64,000 nt of DNA from the NCBI RefSeq assembly GCF_030718085.1, contig NZ_JAVAJF010000001.1, positions 1,984,001 to 2,048,000 on the forward strand, read 5' to 3'. Source of the stretch: Marinobacter sp. MDS2. GTDB taxonomy: Bacteria > Pseudomonadota > Gammaproteobacteria > Pseudomonadales > Oleiphilaceae. The notes beneath the pieces were generated by a model. That model searched no databases. It was not told the origin of the DNA and saw only the letters and a list, made by a program, of their open reading frames with translations. This document shows, piece by piece, positions 25,869 through 34,995 of the stretch; position 1 is the first letter of the stretch, and every line of letters starts with the position of its first letter. Position numbers and translations under genes: made by a program.

Positions 25869-26645
25869 ATGTGTGAACTGCTGGCCATGAGCGCCAACAC
25901 CCCGACAGACCTGTGTTTCAGTTTTACCGGTCTTACTCGGCGGGGGGGTGAAACCGGGCCTCACAAAGACGGTTGGGGCGTGGCCTTTTACGAAGGCAAA
26001 GGCATCCGCTGCTTCCACGACTCCGACGCCAGTGCCAGTTCGCGTCTTGCCGAAGTGGTACAAACTCATCCCATCAAGAGTGAAGTGGCCCTTTGCCACA
26101 TTCGGCAAGCCAATGTGGGCGAGATTTGCCTCGCCAATACCCATCCGTTTATCCGCGAACTCTGGGGCCGTTACTGGGTATGCGCACACAATGGCCAGCT
26201 CACCGGTTTTCGTGCGCCGGAGGGCTTTTACGAGCCGGTCGGCAGCACCGACAGCGAAGCGCTGTTTTGCGACATGCTTAACCACCTGCGCAGCCACTGC
26301 CACCGGGATGACAGTCTGGAACAGATGGTTGAGCAGCTGGTCATATTGTCTTCACAATACGCCAGCCAAGGCGTGTTTAATCTGTTGCTGAGCAACGGCG
26401 ACTGGCTGTTCACCTATTGCACCACTAAAATGGCCAGCATTACTCGCCGGGCGCCGTTCGGCCCCGCACGCCTGAAAGACACCGATGTAACCATCGACTT
26501 TGAAGCGGAAACCACCCCGAACGACGTGGTCAGCGTGATCGTCACCGAGCCGTTAACCACCGATGAAAAGTGGGACATCTACCAGCCCGGGGAGTGGCGT
26601 TTGTGGCGTCAGGGTGAGGTGGTCATGAGAGGTGGAGCAGACTAA
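25869..26645 (+). CDS. yafJ: Class II glutamine amidotransferase YafJ
   Basis: 258 residues, very like E. coli YafJ throughout: MCELLAMSANTPTDLCFSFT with the N-terminal cysteine nucleophile (Cys2), RRGGETGPHKDGWGVAFYEG, VALCHIRQANVGEICLANTH, VCAHNGQLTGF and STDSEALFCDML. A lone Ntn-type glutaminase domain; the acceptor substrate in this family is not known. The gene stands alone, 51 nt after the cyclase and 58 nt before the TM2 gene. Confidence 0.9.
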   Translation: MCELLAMSANTPTDLCFSFTGLTRRGGETGPHKDGWGVAFYEGKGIRCFHDSDASASSRLAEVVQTHPIKSEVALCHIRQANVGEICLANTHPFIRELWGRYWVCAHNGQLTGFRAPEGFYEPVGSTDSEALFCDMLNHLRSHCHRDDSLEQMVEQLVILSSQYASQGVFNLLLSNGDWLFTYCTTKMASITRRAPFGPARLKDTDVTIDFEAETTPNDVVSVIVTEPLTTDEKWDIYQPGEWRLWRQGEVVMRGGAD

Positions 26646-26703
26646 TTAGGGGTTGTTTGAGAGAACTCATCTGAAGCACATATCCGGGAGGATGCAGACA
26701 AAC

Positions 26704-27111
26704 ATGATAGAAACCGGCAATACCCACAGTAAGATTATTGGTTACCTGCTCTGGATATTCGGCTTTTTGGGTTCACACCGGTTTTATTACGGTAAGCCCA
26801 TTACCGGCACTATCTGGTTTTTCACGCTGGGTTTGTTTTTTATTGGCTGGATTATCGATTTGTTCCTGATCCCTGCAATGGACCGGGAGGCCGACAGTCG
26901 ATTCCAGCAAGGTCAAACCGATTACAACATTTGCTGGATACTGCTCACCTTTCTGGGCGTATTTGGCGTGCACCGCATGTACATGGGCAAGTGGATAACC
27001 GGCATTATCTACCTGTTTACCGGCGGGCTGTTCTTCATTGGTGTGCTGTACGATTTCTGGACTTTGAACAGCCAGATTTCCGAGCGCAACAGCGAAGTCC
27101 GTTTCGGTTAA
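26704..27111 (+). CDS. Double TM2-domain membrane protein
   Basis: 135 residues with two TM2 repeats, each a pair of membrane helices around a short loop: SKIIGYLLWIFGFLGSHRFY ... GLFFIGWIIDLFLIP, and NICWILLTFLGVFGVHRMYM ... GLFFIGVLYDFW. Conserved GxHRxYxGk motifs mark each repeat. ATG 26704 is chosen because GGGAGG (26686-26691) directly abuts an earlier ATG at 26692 with no spacing; either may be used. Function unknown; TM2 proteins are small membrane proteins of diverse roles. Confidence 0.8.
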   Translation: MIETGNTHSKIIGYLLWIFGFLGSHRFYYGKPITGTIWFFTLGLFFIGWIIDLFLIPAMDREADSRFQQGQTDYNICWILLTFLGVFGVHRMYMGKWITGIIYLFTGGLFFIGVLYDFWTLNSQISERNSEVRFG

Positions 27112-27132
27112 AAACGCATTGAAGGCCGCGCC

Positions 27133-29010
27133 CTAGGGGTGCGGTCCCCGCAAGGATTTCACTCTATCTTCCAGAGCTTGAGCGTTGGCATCTTCCGGTT
27201 GCACGGGCTGGCCAGCAAGAAGATGAATGCGTGACCAGAAGCGTTTGGGTAAGTGCGTCAGTGCCGGCCCGCCGCAATGACTGAAAAAGCTGCCCCACAG
27301 CCCCCGAAGCGCAAGCGGCACCACCGGCACCGGCCGGCGCTGCAAGATCAGCTCAACGCCGGATTTGAACGCCGCGACTTCGCCGTCCGAGGTCAGCCGA
27401 CCTTCTGGGAAAATACACACCACGTTACCGGCCGCCAGTTCCTCATCGATCCGTTCAAACGCCGCTTCGTAGATCTCTGGTACTTTCGCTTTCGGGCCGA
27501 TGGGGATGGTTTTGGCCATCCGGAAGAAAGTGCCCAGCACCGGTGTCGAAAAAATGTGGTGATCCATCACGAAGCGAATCGGCCGTTTGACCGCCCCGGC
27601 GATTACCGGTGCGTCCATGTAGGACACGTGATTACACACCAACAGCACGGGCCCTTCTTCGGGAATGCGGTCCAGATCGTGATGTTTCACCCGGTAGATC
27701 GTGTGCGACATCATCCAGATCACGAAACGCAGCGCAAACTCCGGCACCTGTTGGTACACGAAGGCCGCGACAATAAGGTTCATGATCGACAGCACCAAGA
27801 AGAATTCCGGAATACTGAGCCCGATCACACCGAGCACCAGCATGCCTAACAGTGCGCTGGCCACCATAAACAAGGCGTTGAACACATTGAGCGCGGCAAT
27901 CACTCGGGCCCGGGTTTCCGGTGGGGTTTCCTGCTGCACAAAGGCATACAGCGGCACGATAAACAGGCCGCCCGAGACACCGATACCCAGCAAATCCAGC
28001 GCGACCCGGCGGTAACTGCTGTCGGTAAAGATCATCCACCAGTCCGAAGGGACGGGCTGCGCCGGCATATTCAGGTAAAGGTCAATACCGAAGACGCTCA
28101 GCCCCAATGAGCCGATGGGGACAATGCCCAGCTCCACCTTGTGGCCGGACATGCGCTCACAAACCATGGAGCCCACCGCAATCCCGACCGTAAAAATGGC
28201 CAACAAGACCGTGACCACGGTTTCATCACCCAGCAGCTCATCCTTCGCAAAGCCGGGGAACTGAGTCAGGTAGGCCGCGCCTAGAAACCAGAACCAGGAA
28301 ATCGCCACCACGCTCAACAGCACGTTGTGGTTCTCTTTGGCGATGGCCATCAGCTTCCAGGTTTCTTTCAATGGGCTGAAATTGATCTTCAGGTCTGGCG
28401 CAGCCGCTTCGGCCTTGGGAATTTTCAAGGCGGAAAACAGCCCCAAACCCGCCACCACCAACACCGCGATGGCGATCATCGGCCCCGGCAAGGGGGCTTT
28501 CATCATCACCCCGGCCACCAACGTGCCGAGCAGAATCGCGACGAACGTGCCCATCTCCACCAGCGCGTTACCACCGACCAATTCGGAGTTATCCAAAGCC
28601 TGCGGAAGAATCGCGTATTTAACCGGGCCAAAAAACGCCGACTGAACCCCCATCAGGAACAACAGCAGCAACAACATTTCATGCCAGCCGAACCACAGCC
28701 CGACCGCGGCCACCGCCATGATGGCAACCTCTGCGAACTTGACCCAGCGAATAATGCCCGACTTCTCGTAACGGTCGGCAATCTGGCCTGCGACGGCGGA
28801 GAACAGGAAAAAAGGCAGGATAAACAGCATGGCCGCCAGATTGACCACCACGCTGGAAGAAAGACCAAACAGGCCGCCGGCGTTGTAGGTCACCAGTAGC
28901 AAAAGCGCGTTCTTGAACAGATTGTCGTTAAACGCACCGGCAAACTGGGTAACAAAAAACGGTGCAAACCGCCGTTCCGACAACAAACGAAACTGGCTGT
29001 GATCTTCCAT
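27133..29010 (-). CDS. MFS transporter-acyltransferase fusion (LplT-PlsC type)
   Basis: 625 residues. Residues ~10-420 form a 12-helix MFS domain similar to the lysophospholipid flippase LplT (FVTQFAGAFNDNLFKNALLLL start). Residues ~430-625 form a PlsC-type glycerophospholipid acyltransferase with CNHVSYMDAPVI (HxxxxD) and FPEGRLTSDG. Together they would import and re-acylate lysophospholipids, a role split or fused with an acyl-ACP synthetase (Aas) in other bacteria; no synthetase domain is present here. ATG 29010 has AGG upstream. Ends 21 nt before the convergent TM2 gene. Confidence 0.87.
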   Translation of the reverse strand: MEDHSQFRLLSERRFAPFFVTQFAGAFNDNLFKNALLLLVTYNAGGLFGLSSSVVVNLAAMLFILPFFLFSAVAGQIADRYEKSGIIRWVKFAEVAIMAVAAVGLWFGWHEMLLLLLFLMGVQSAFFGPVKYAILPQALDNSELVGGNALVEMGTFVAILLGTLVAGVMMKAPLPGPMIAIAVLVVAGLGLFSALKIPKAEAAAPDLKINFSPLKETWKLMAIAKENHNVLLSVVAISWFWFLGAAYLTQFPGFAKDELLGDETVVTVLLAIFTVGIAVGSMVCERMSGHKVELGIVPIGSLGLSVFGIDLYLNMPAQPVPSDWWMIFTDSSYRRVALDLLGIGVSGGLFIVPLYAFVQQETPPETRARVIAALNVFNALFMVASALLGMLVLGVIGLSIPEFFLVLSIMNLIVAAFVYQQVPEFALRFVIWMMSHTIYRVKHHDLDRIPEEGPVLLVCNHVSYMDAPVIAGAVKRPIRFVMDHHIFSTPVLGTFFRMAKTIPIGPKAKVPEIYEAAFERIDEELAAGNVVCIFPEGRLTSDGEVAAFKSGVELILQRRPVPVVPLALRGLWGSFFSHCGGPALTHLPKRFWSRIHLLAGQPVQPEDANAQALEDRVKSLRGPHP

Positions 29011-29094
29011 AACCTGGGGCACTCCGAATCCGCGGGGGTTTGCCGCAGACTATACGCGGCACCCCACCCGGTCAAGCGCCTTGAAATGCCCGCA

Positions 29095-29469
29095 TCAGGC
29101 CGCCTGGAACTCTGCGCGACCGGCCGAAACAGGAAGCTCCAACAGAATTCGATCACCGTCCAGCAACACCGGGTAAGTCGTTAACTGCACGCTGTCGTCC
29201 TCGAGACAAACCCCGGTGCGCAAACTGAAATGCTGCTTATACAGCGGCGAAGCCACCACCGGCTCACCGTCCACATCTCCGGTAATCCCCCGCGCTAGCA
29301 CGTTTGATCCACTGAACGGATCGGTATGGCAAACCGCAAACAGCGCGGGTAACCGATGCGGCAGATAAAACACCGCGACTGGCCCGGCCTGCGTCCAAAC
29401 CGCAATGCCGGAATCCGGCACCAGGTCTTCCACCGTACAAACTACATCCCAACGGGTTTGAGCTTTCAT
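29095..29469 (-). CDS. nirD: Nitrite reductase [NAD(P)H] small subunit
   Basis: 124 residues. A Rieske-like fold without the cluster ligands, as in NirD: FAVCHTDPFSGSNVLARGIT, VVASPLYKQHFSLRTGVCLE. Partner of NirB in assimilatory reduction of nitrite to ammonium. It lies 163 nt downstream of nirB, an unusually large gap for this pair, and the gap holds a long REP-like hairpin. Probably still co-transcribed from the promoter near 33.55 kb. Confidence 0.88.
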   Translation of the reverse strand: MKAQTRWDVVCTVEDLVPDSGIAVWTQAGPVAVFYLPHRLPALFAVCHTDPFSGSNVLARGITGDVDGEPVVASPLYKQHFSLRTGVCLEDDSVQLTTYPVLLDGDRILLELPVSAGRAEFQAA

Positions 29470-29526
29470 AGATGTTCTCCAATTATGCTTTCTAGTATTT
29501 CACCAAGGCCTATGAGCCAGGTGGTG

Positions 29527-29600
29527 TGGGGATGCTTTTCTGCAGGAAAAAAGATGTCTGAGCGAAGCGAGTTATTTTTTCCGAAAGAAAAGTATCCCCA
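29527..29600. repeat. REP/MITE-like hairpin between nirB and nirD
   Basis: Long imperfect palindrome: TGGGGATGCTTTTCT and GGAAAAAA on the left pair with TTTTTTCC and AGAAAAGTATCCCCA on the right, with 3-nt internal bulges and a loop containing CTGAGCGAAGCGAG. The style is that of dispersed repetitive extragenic elements; copies elsewhere in the genome are expected but none is seen in this window. Confidence 0.6.
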
Positions 29601-29632
29601 TGCCGCCGGGCTCCGCCCCCCAAGCCAGAAGG

Positions 29633-32146
29633 CTACAAAGAGGCCAACTCCAAAACCGGCCGACGCTGCCCCCGCTCCGAAGTCCACTGCTGCACCGGAT
29701 CCTTCCGCTCCGGCGCATTCACAAACTCCCGGAAACGCTTGCGCTTTTCCGGATCCTCAACCGCCGTCTTCCACTCACACTGATAGGTATCGACAATCTC
29801 TGCCATGTGCTGCTCCAGCTCCGCACCAATACCCAAACTGTCCTCCAGCACCACCTGCTTCAAATACTCCAAACCGCCCTCAAGGTTCTCCAGCCAGACA
29901 CTGGTCCGTTGCAACCGATCCGCCGTGCGCACGTAAAACATCACAATCCGGTCAATAGCCTGAATCAGCGCCTCATCGGACAAGTCCGTTGCGAACAAAT
30001 CCGCGTGCCGTGGCCGCATACCGCCATTGCCACACACGTAAAGGTTCCAGCCCTTCTCCGTGGCGATTACCCCGAAGTCTTTGCTTTGCGCCTCGGCACA
30101 CTCCCGGGTACAGCCCGACACGCCCATCTTCACCTTGTGCGGGGCTCTCAGGCCCTTGTAGCGGCTCTCCAGCAGGATCGCCATGCCGACACTGTCCTGC
30201 ACACCATAACGGCACCAGGTGCTGCCGACGCACGACTTCACCGTACGCAGCGACTTGCCATAGGCGTGGCCCGTCTCGAAGCCGGCCGCGATCAGCTTTT
30301 CCCAGATCTCCGGCAGCTCGCTCAGGGTGGCTCCGAACAGATCGACCCGCTGGCCACCGGTGATCTTGGTGTACAGGTTGTACTCTTTCGCCACTTCGCC
30401 CAGCACAATCAGCTTGTCTGGCGTGATCTCGCCTCCCGGAATGCGCGGCACGATCGAGTAAGTGCCGTTCTTCTGCATATTGGCCATGAAGGTATCGTTG
30501 GTGTCCTGCAATGGCACATGATCCGTGGCCAGAATGTGATCGTTCCAGCAACTGGCGAGAATAGAGCCCACCGTAGGCTTGCAGATGTCACAGCCCTGAC
30601 CTTTGCCGTACTGATTCAGCAGGCCGCGGAAGGTGCGAATGCCGTTTACCTTTACCAGATGGAACAGCTCCTGACGGGTGTAAGGGAAGTGCTCGCACAA
30701 ATCGGTGCAAACCTCCACGCCCCGCTTCTCGAGCTCGCTGTCCACCACCTTCTTCAGCAGCGCGGTACAGCCACCGCAGCCGGTGCTGGCTTTGGTCTCA
30801 GCTTTTACGCCACCCAGATCGGTACAGCCGGCATCCAGGGCGCCACAGATGTCGCCTTTGGTAACGTTATGGCAGGAACAGATTGAGGCGGTGTCAGGTA
30901 GCGCATCGGCACCCAGGGTGGGTGCGCCGCCTTCGCTTTCGGGCAGAATCAGCACTTCCGGGTTACTGGGAAGGTCCAGACCGTTGAGGGCGTATTGCAG
31001 CAAGGTGTCGTAGTGGCTGTTGTCGCCGACCAGAATGGCCCCCAAGAGCTTCTGGCCGTCGGAGCTGACCACCATGCGCCGGTAATGGCCGGTCTGCTCG
31101 TCGTGGAAGCGAATGTTGCGCGCTCCCGCGGTCTGGCCGTGAGCATCGCCAATGGAGCCGACATCGACACCCAGCAGTTTCAGTTTGGTGCTCATGTCGG
31201 CGCCGGTGAAGGCGGCCTCGGCGTCGTTGTTGAGGGCCGCAGCGAGGGTTCGGGCCATGGTATAGCCCGGCGCTACCAAACCAAAGATTCGGTTATTCCA
31301 CAGCGCGCATTCGCCGATGGCGTGGATGTGGGCATCGGACGTGGTGCACTGGTTGTTGATGATAATGCCCCCGCGTTCGCCCACGTCCAAACCGCAGTCT
31401 CGGGCCAGGGTATCCTGAGGCCGGATACCAGCGGAGAATACGATCAGGTCGGTCTCGAGATGGCTGTCGTCAGAGAAATTCATGCGCAAGCGTGATTCTG
31501 TGCCGGGCACAATGGCGGTGGTGGCTTTTTCGGTATGTACCTGAACGCCCAGCTCTTCGATCTTATGCCGCAGCAAAGCGCCGCCTTGGTCATCCAATTG
31601 CACCGGCATCAGGCGCGGCGCAAATTCCACCACGCTGGCCTGCAATCCCAGACTTTTGAGGGCATTCGCAGCTTCCAGCCCGAGTAGACCACCGCCCACC
31701 ACTACGCCAGTTTTGGCGGTGTTGGCGCTGGCGCGAATGGCGTCCAGGTCGTCCAGTGTCCGGTAAACAAAACAGCCGTTGTGATCATTGCCGGCAATCG
31801 GGGGGACAAAAGGATAGGAGCCGGTGGCGAGTACCAGCTGGTCATACTGATAGACGCCTTTTGGCGTGCTCACCACCTGATTGTAACGGTCAATGGCGAT
31901 GACCTGCTCGTTCAGGTGCAGATCAATACCGTTAGCGTCGTACCAGTCCGCTGTACCCATGGCCAGGTCTGCGTGGCTGGAGCCTGCGAAGTATTCGGAC
32001 AAGTGCACGCGGTCGTAAGCCAGTTGTTTTTCTTCGCCGAACACCAGGATCTGGTACGAATCAGCCGCAGGGGTCTGCACAAACTGCTCGAGAAAGTGAT
32101 GGCCGACCATGCCATTGCCAATCACGATCAGGGTTTGTTTACTCAT
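29633..32146 (-). CDS. nirB: Nitrite reductase [NAD(P)H] large subunit
   Basis: 837 residues, normal for NirB. Order: FAD-binding GNGMVGHHFLEQF, NAD-binding GVVVGGGLLGLEAANAL, a BFD-type [2Fe-2S] region (CSCHNVTKG ... CGGCTALLK, ~410-450), then the sulfite/nitrite reductase ferredoxin-like half and the siroheme/[4Fe-4S] ligands (CVGSTWCRYG and CTRECAEAQSKD). Reduces nitrite to ammonium in the cytoplasm with six electrons from NAD(P)H. ATG 32146 has GAGGAAG upstream. Second gene of the nir operon, 26 nt after the FAD oxidoreductase. Confidence 0.95.
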   Translation of the reverse strand: MSKQTLIVIGNGMVGHHFLEQFVQTPAADSYQILVFGEEKQLAYDRVHLSEYFAGSSHADLAMGTADWYDANGIDLHLNEQVIAIDRYNQVVSTPKGVYQYDQLVLATGSYPFVPPIAGNDHNGCFVYRTLDDLDAIRASANTAKTGVVVGGGLLGLEAANALKSLGLQASVVEFAPRLMPVQLDDQGGALLRHKIEELGVQVHTEKATTAIVPGTESRLRMNFSDDSHLETDLIVFSAGIRPQDTLARDCGLDVGERGGIIINNQCTTSDAHIHAIGECALWNNRIFGLVAPGYTMARTLAAALNNDAEAAFTGADMSTKLKLLGVDVGSIGDAHGQTAGARNIRFHDEQTGHYRRMVVSSDGQKLLGAILVGDNSHYDTLLQYALNGLDLPSNPEVLILPESEGGAPTLGADALPDTASICSCHNVTKGDICGALDAGCTDLGGVKAETKASTGCGGCTALLKKVVDSELEKRGVEVCTDLCEHFPYTRQELFHLVKVNGIRTFRGLLNQYGKGQGCDICKPTVGSILASCWNDHILATDHVPLQDTNDTFMANMQKNGTYSIVPRIPGGEITPDKLIVLGEVAKEYNLYTKITGGQRVDLFGATLSELPEIWEKLIAAGFETGHAYGKSLRTVKSCVGSTWCRYGVQDSVGMAILLESRYKGLRAPHKVKMGVSGCTRECAEAQSKDFGVIATEKGWNLYVCGNGGMRPRHADLFATDLSDEALIQAIDRIVMFYVRTADRLQRTSVWLENLEGGLEYLKQVVLEDSLGIGAELEQHMAEIVDTYQCEWKTAVEDPEKRKRFREFVNAPERKDPVQQWTSERGQRRPVLELASL

Positions 32147-32172
32147 GGTGTCTTCCTCTCTCAAGGCAGCGC

Positions 32173-33402
32173 TCACGCTGCTGCTTCACAATAGGGTTTG
32201 CCGAAAGCGATGGTGTTCCGGTAGTCGGTAATGTCCTGCGCGCTGCGAATCAGGTCGGTGTACCAGGCGCCGTTGGCGGTGTCGCCGAGCAACATCGCGC
32301 CCACCAGACGATTGTGTTGAATCAACAACCGGCCATAGCGGTGCTTGGGCCTGTCGCGCCATTGAATGGTTTGGGTGTGCGGGCCGGGCTCTACCTGGCC
32401 ACAGGAATAAATCGGAATGCCGCTGATCTTCAGGCGTGTGGGTATTTGCACCGGGGCAAAGCCCTGGACATCTGCCTGCCGGCACAGGTGTTCGGCGAGA
32501 GCTTGGGCCTGATGAAAGCCCGGCTCCACTAACCCGAAGGTTTCGTTGCCGAATTGGCTGCACTCGCCGAGCGCGTAGATGGATGGCTTGGATGTGCGCA
32601 TCTGGTTGTCTATGCAGATGCCTCTGTCGCAGCGCAAGCCAGCTTCTGCGGCCAGTTGAGTATTCGGAGTAATGCCGGTGGCGATGACAACCAGGTCGGT
32701 GGCGAGCACGGTATCGTCGTGCAGTTGCACGGCCCGGATCTGGTTTTTTCCCAACAAGGCTTTGGGGGCGTAGCCCGTCAACACATTGAGGCCACGCTGT
32801 TCCAACAGGGCCTTGAGCATCTCGCCGGAGGTTGCGTCGAGTTGCCGGTTCAAAAGTCGGTTGCTGCGGTGCAGAACGGTGACAGCCATGCCTCGTGCAC
32901 GCAGGCCTTCCGCCGCTTCCAGGCCCAGAAACCCCCCGCCGATCACGACGGCCCGTTGGTCGCTCCCGGCTTTGTCGATCATGGCCCGGGTATCGGCCAG
33001 GCTGCGAAACATCCGTACACCGTCCAGTTCTTCACCGGGGAGGCGAAGGCTGGACGGCGTTGAACCGGTAGCCAGTATCAGCTTGCTGTAGGTCTGAACT
33101 CGACCCCGGACGGTTACCACACGGTTGTGTTCAACATCGATACGGCTGACCGGTTCGTGGTTGTACACGTCAATCTGGTTTTGCGAGTACCAATCGTCCG
33201 GTTTGAGCGCAAGATCGGTCTCGGTGATCTCGTTAGCCAGCAGAGACGAGAGCTGAATGCGGTTGTAAGCAGATACTGGCTCGCCGTTAAAGACGACGAT
33301 CTTGCTGAAGGGGTGTCCATTGGCGACCAGGTTCTCGATCAGGCGCTGGGCCACCATGCCGTGCCCGCAGATCACCAAAGGGGCGTTCGGGATTGCCGTC
33401 AT
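32173..33402 (-). CDS. NAD(P)/FAD-dependent oxidoreductase of the nir operon
   Basis: 409 residues, matching only the N-terminal flavoprotein half of NirB: VICGHGMVAQRLIENLV (FAD), LILATGSTPSSLRLPG, RAVVIGGGFLGLEAAEGLRA (NAD), IYALGECSQFGNETFGLVEP. No iron-sulfur ligands. Stand-alone proteins of this kind in nitrate assimilation operons are proposed to pass electrons to the nitrate reductase (NasB/NasC-like role), which is plausible here because NasA carries an extra BFD domain as electron entry. ATG 33402 follows a strong GGAAAGGAG. First gene of the operon. Confidence 0.82.
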   Translation of the reverse strand: MTAIPNAPLVICGHGMVAQRLIENLVANGHPFSKIVVFNGEPVSAYNRIQLSSLLANEITETDLALKPDDWYSQNQIDVYNHEPVSRIDVEHNRVVTVRGRVQTYSKLILATGSTPSSLRLPGEELDGVRMFRSLADTRAMIDKAGSDQRAVVIGGGFLGLEAAEGLRARGMAVTVLHRSNRLLNRQLDATSGEMLKALLEQRGLNVLTGYAPKALLGKNQIRAVQLHDDTVLATDLVVIATGITPNTQLAAEAGLRCDRGICIDNQMRTSKPSIYALGECSQFGNETFGLVEPGFHQAQALAEHLCRQADVQGFAPVQIPTRLKISGIPIYSCGQVEPGPHTQTIQWRDRPKHRYGRLLIQHNRLVGAMLLGDTANGAWYTDLIRSAQDITDYRNTIAFGKPYCEAAA

Positions 33403-33424
33403 AATGAACTCCTTTCCTGAGACC

Positions 33425-33472
33425 AAAAAAAACCGGGGCACCGAGCCCTCCTGAGAGAGCGCGGTGAACCGG
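33425..33472 (-). terminator. Leader terminator ahead of the nir operon (NasR target)
   Basis: On the minus strand a G+C-rich hairpin (33433-33472, outer CCGG/CCGG and CACCG/CGGTG pairs) is followed by eight Us (33425-33432), 22 nt before the first gene's start. It lies between the sigma-54-type promoter and the gene, as in nasF leaders controlled by the NIT-ANTAR protein NasR. CTCTCAGG in the loop region also occurs in the nrtA leader. Confidence 0.75.
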
Positions 33473-33547
33473 CGCCAATGCCAACAACAATGATCTTATG
33501 GTTCAGCCGTCCGTGGCCGAATCGTCGTCCGTGATGTAATTCACCAA

Positions 33548-33563
33548 TGCGATCTCTGTGCCA
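33548..33563 (-). promoter_or_regulatory. Sigma-54-type promoter of the nir operon
   Basis: Minus strand: TGGCAC, 5 nt, TCGCA; the GG and GC pairs are 10 nt apart as required. One mismatch from the -12 consensus. Transcription would begin near 33536, giving a ~135-nt leader that includes the terminator hairpin. Confidence 0.65.
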
Positions 33564-33740
33564 GTTTTCAAAAACTATAAATTTCAATGATTTGCCTGAA
33601 TCGGTTCGGAGTTTCGTGGCTATGACTGCACTTTGATGGGGCGCTGTGCCCGAAGATGAAGCCAATGGGGCTGGCCTGTTAATTGCTCGGTTTGATTGTT
33701 GGGTGTGTAAATAAGCCAGGGCGATAACAGGAGTGATAAC

Positions 33741-34952
33741 GTGAGCAAGACATCAGGTTCGGCCAGCCCACAAGCGGCCACCGCCGCTGACTTTCTGATT
33801 GCTTCGCGGCAATGCGAAGTTCGAAGTCTCGAGTACTTTTTGTTGATGGGACGGCTGGTCCAGAGCAGCGGGCACCTGATCCACGAGTTGCAGCGAGAAC
33901 GCGGTGTCACCAGCCTTTTCCTCGGCTCGGAAGGTCGGCACTTCAGGGACGAGCGGGCGAATATCATGGTGCAGACGAATGAACGGGCAAGCCTGTTTGA
34001 TCAGGCATTACAGGATATTCAACACGAACTGATCAGCCATCCGGTCAGCAGTCCGTTGCTCGGTCATATTGCCAGTGCGCTACATGGTTTGGGGCAGCTT
34101 GAGGGCATTCGCGATCGAGTCGAGGAACAGACGATTGCGGTGAACGACGCGGTGGATTGGTTCTGCGATACCATTCATCAGCTGATTACCGTGGTGTGCG
34201 AGGCCGCAGATACGGTTGTAGAACCCTCGATTGCCGGTCTGTTGGTTGCCTTGGTGCAAGTGATGACTGGAAAAGAGTATTGCGGGCAGGAGCGGGCGGC
34301 GGGCTCAACCGGATTTGCCCGCGGACGCTTTGATCGCGCACTGTCGCGGCGCATGATGCACCTTGTTGAGGCGCAGGATCGGTGCTTTGACGTGTTCGTT
34401 GCCCATGCCCCCGCGGACAGCCTCGCACTTTGGCAGCAGCTTCGCGGACACTCTCGGGAACCCGAAATAGAACGGATGCGCCAGATTGCTGTATCCATCG
34501 GCCCCTATAAACCGCTGGAACCGCAGTTGGCGAAGCAATGGTTTGCGCTCATGACGGAACGAATGGACGCTCTGAAACAAATCGAGGATTGTGTTGAAAG
34601 CGCCTTCCACCAGCGTTGCGTGGAGCGGTATAGCGAAGCCCGGCGTTCGTTAGCAGATCAGGCATCGTTATTGGCATCGCTGGAGCAAGGTGTGCAGACA
34701 AACCGGTCGATCCTGGAGTTGATTCAGGAACAGAACCGGAGATTGCAGCAGATGTCCGAAGAGCTGCAGAGCGCGAAAGAAGCACTGGAAGAAAGGCGGG
34801 TCCAGGAAAAAGCGGTGCTGATATTAATGCAGCACCGCAAGATTGGAGACGATGAAGCGCACCGGGTGTTGCGCAAGCTGGCGATGGATCAGGGCAAACG
34901 TCTGCCCGAGGTGGCTCGTGCGCTGATTGCCATGGCAGGCGTGCTGAATTGA
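33741..34952 (+). CDS. nasR: Nitrate-sensing antiterminator NasR (NIT-ANTAR)
   Basis: 403 residues from GTG 33741 with AACAGGAG upstream. Residues ~40-290 form a NIT domain (SGHLIHELQRERGVTSLFLG and following helices) that binds nitrate and nitrite. A coiled linker follows (~310-345), then a C-terminal ANTAR RNA-binding domain (ERRVQEKAVLILMQHRKIGD ... LRKLAMDQGKRLPEVARAL). In Klebsiella NasR relieves leader termination of the nas operon when nitrate is present. Its position, divergent from the nir operon whose leader contains a terminator, fits the same job. Cytoplasmic. Confidence 0.9.
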   Translation: MSKTSGSASPQAATAADFLIASRQCEVRSLEYFLLMGRLVQSSGHLIHELQRERGVTSLFLGSEGRHFRDERANIMVQTNERASLFDQALQDIQHELISHPVSSPLLGHIASALHGLGQLEGIRDRVEEQTIAVNDAVDWFCDTIHQLITVVCEAADTVVEPSIAGLLVALVQVMTGKEYCGQERAAGSTGFARGRFDRALSRRMMHLVEAQDRCFDVFVAHAPADSLALWQQLRGHSREPEIERMRQIAVSIGPYKPLEPQLAKQWFALMTERMDALKQIEDCVESAFHQRCVERYSEARRSLADQASLLASLEQGVQTNRSILELIQEQNRRLQQMSEELQSAKEALEERRVQEKAVLILMQHRKIGDDEAHRVLRKLAMDQGKRLPEVARALIAMAGVLN

Positions 34953-34995
34953 GGGCAGCTGCCCGGGCTCTGCGGCTGCAAAACCCGGGAGAGGG

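Noticed and set aside
29600..33063. Long open frames antisense to nirB and the FAD oxidoreductase
   Set aside because: They are G+C-driven shadows of well-supported genes, without RBS or recognisable domains.
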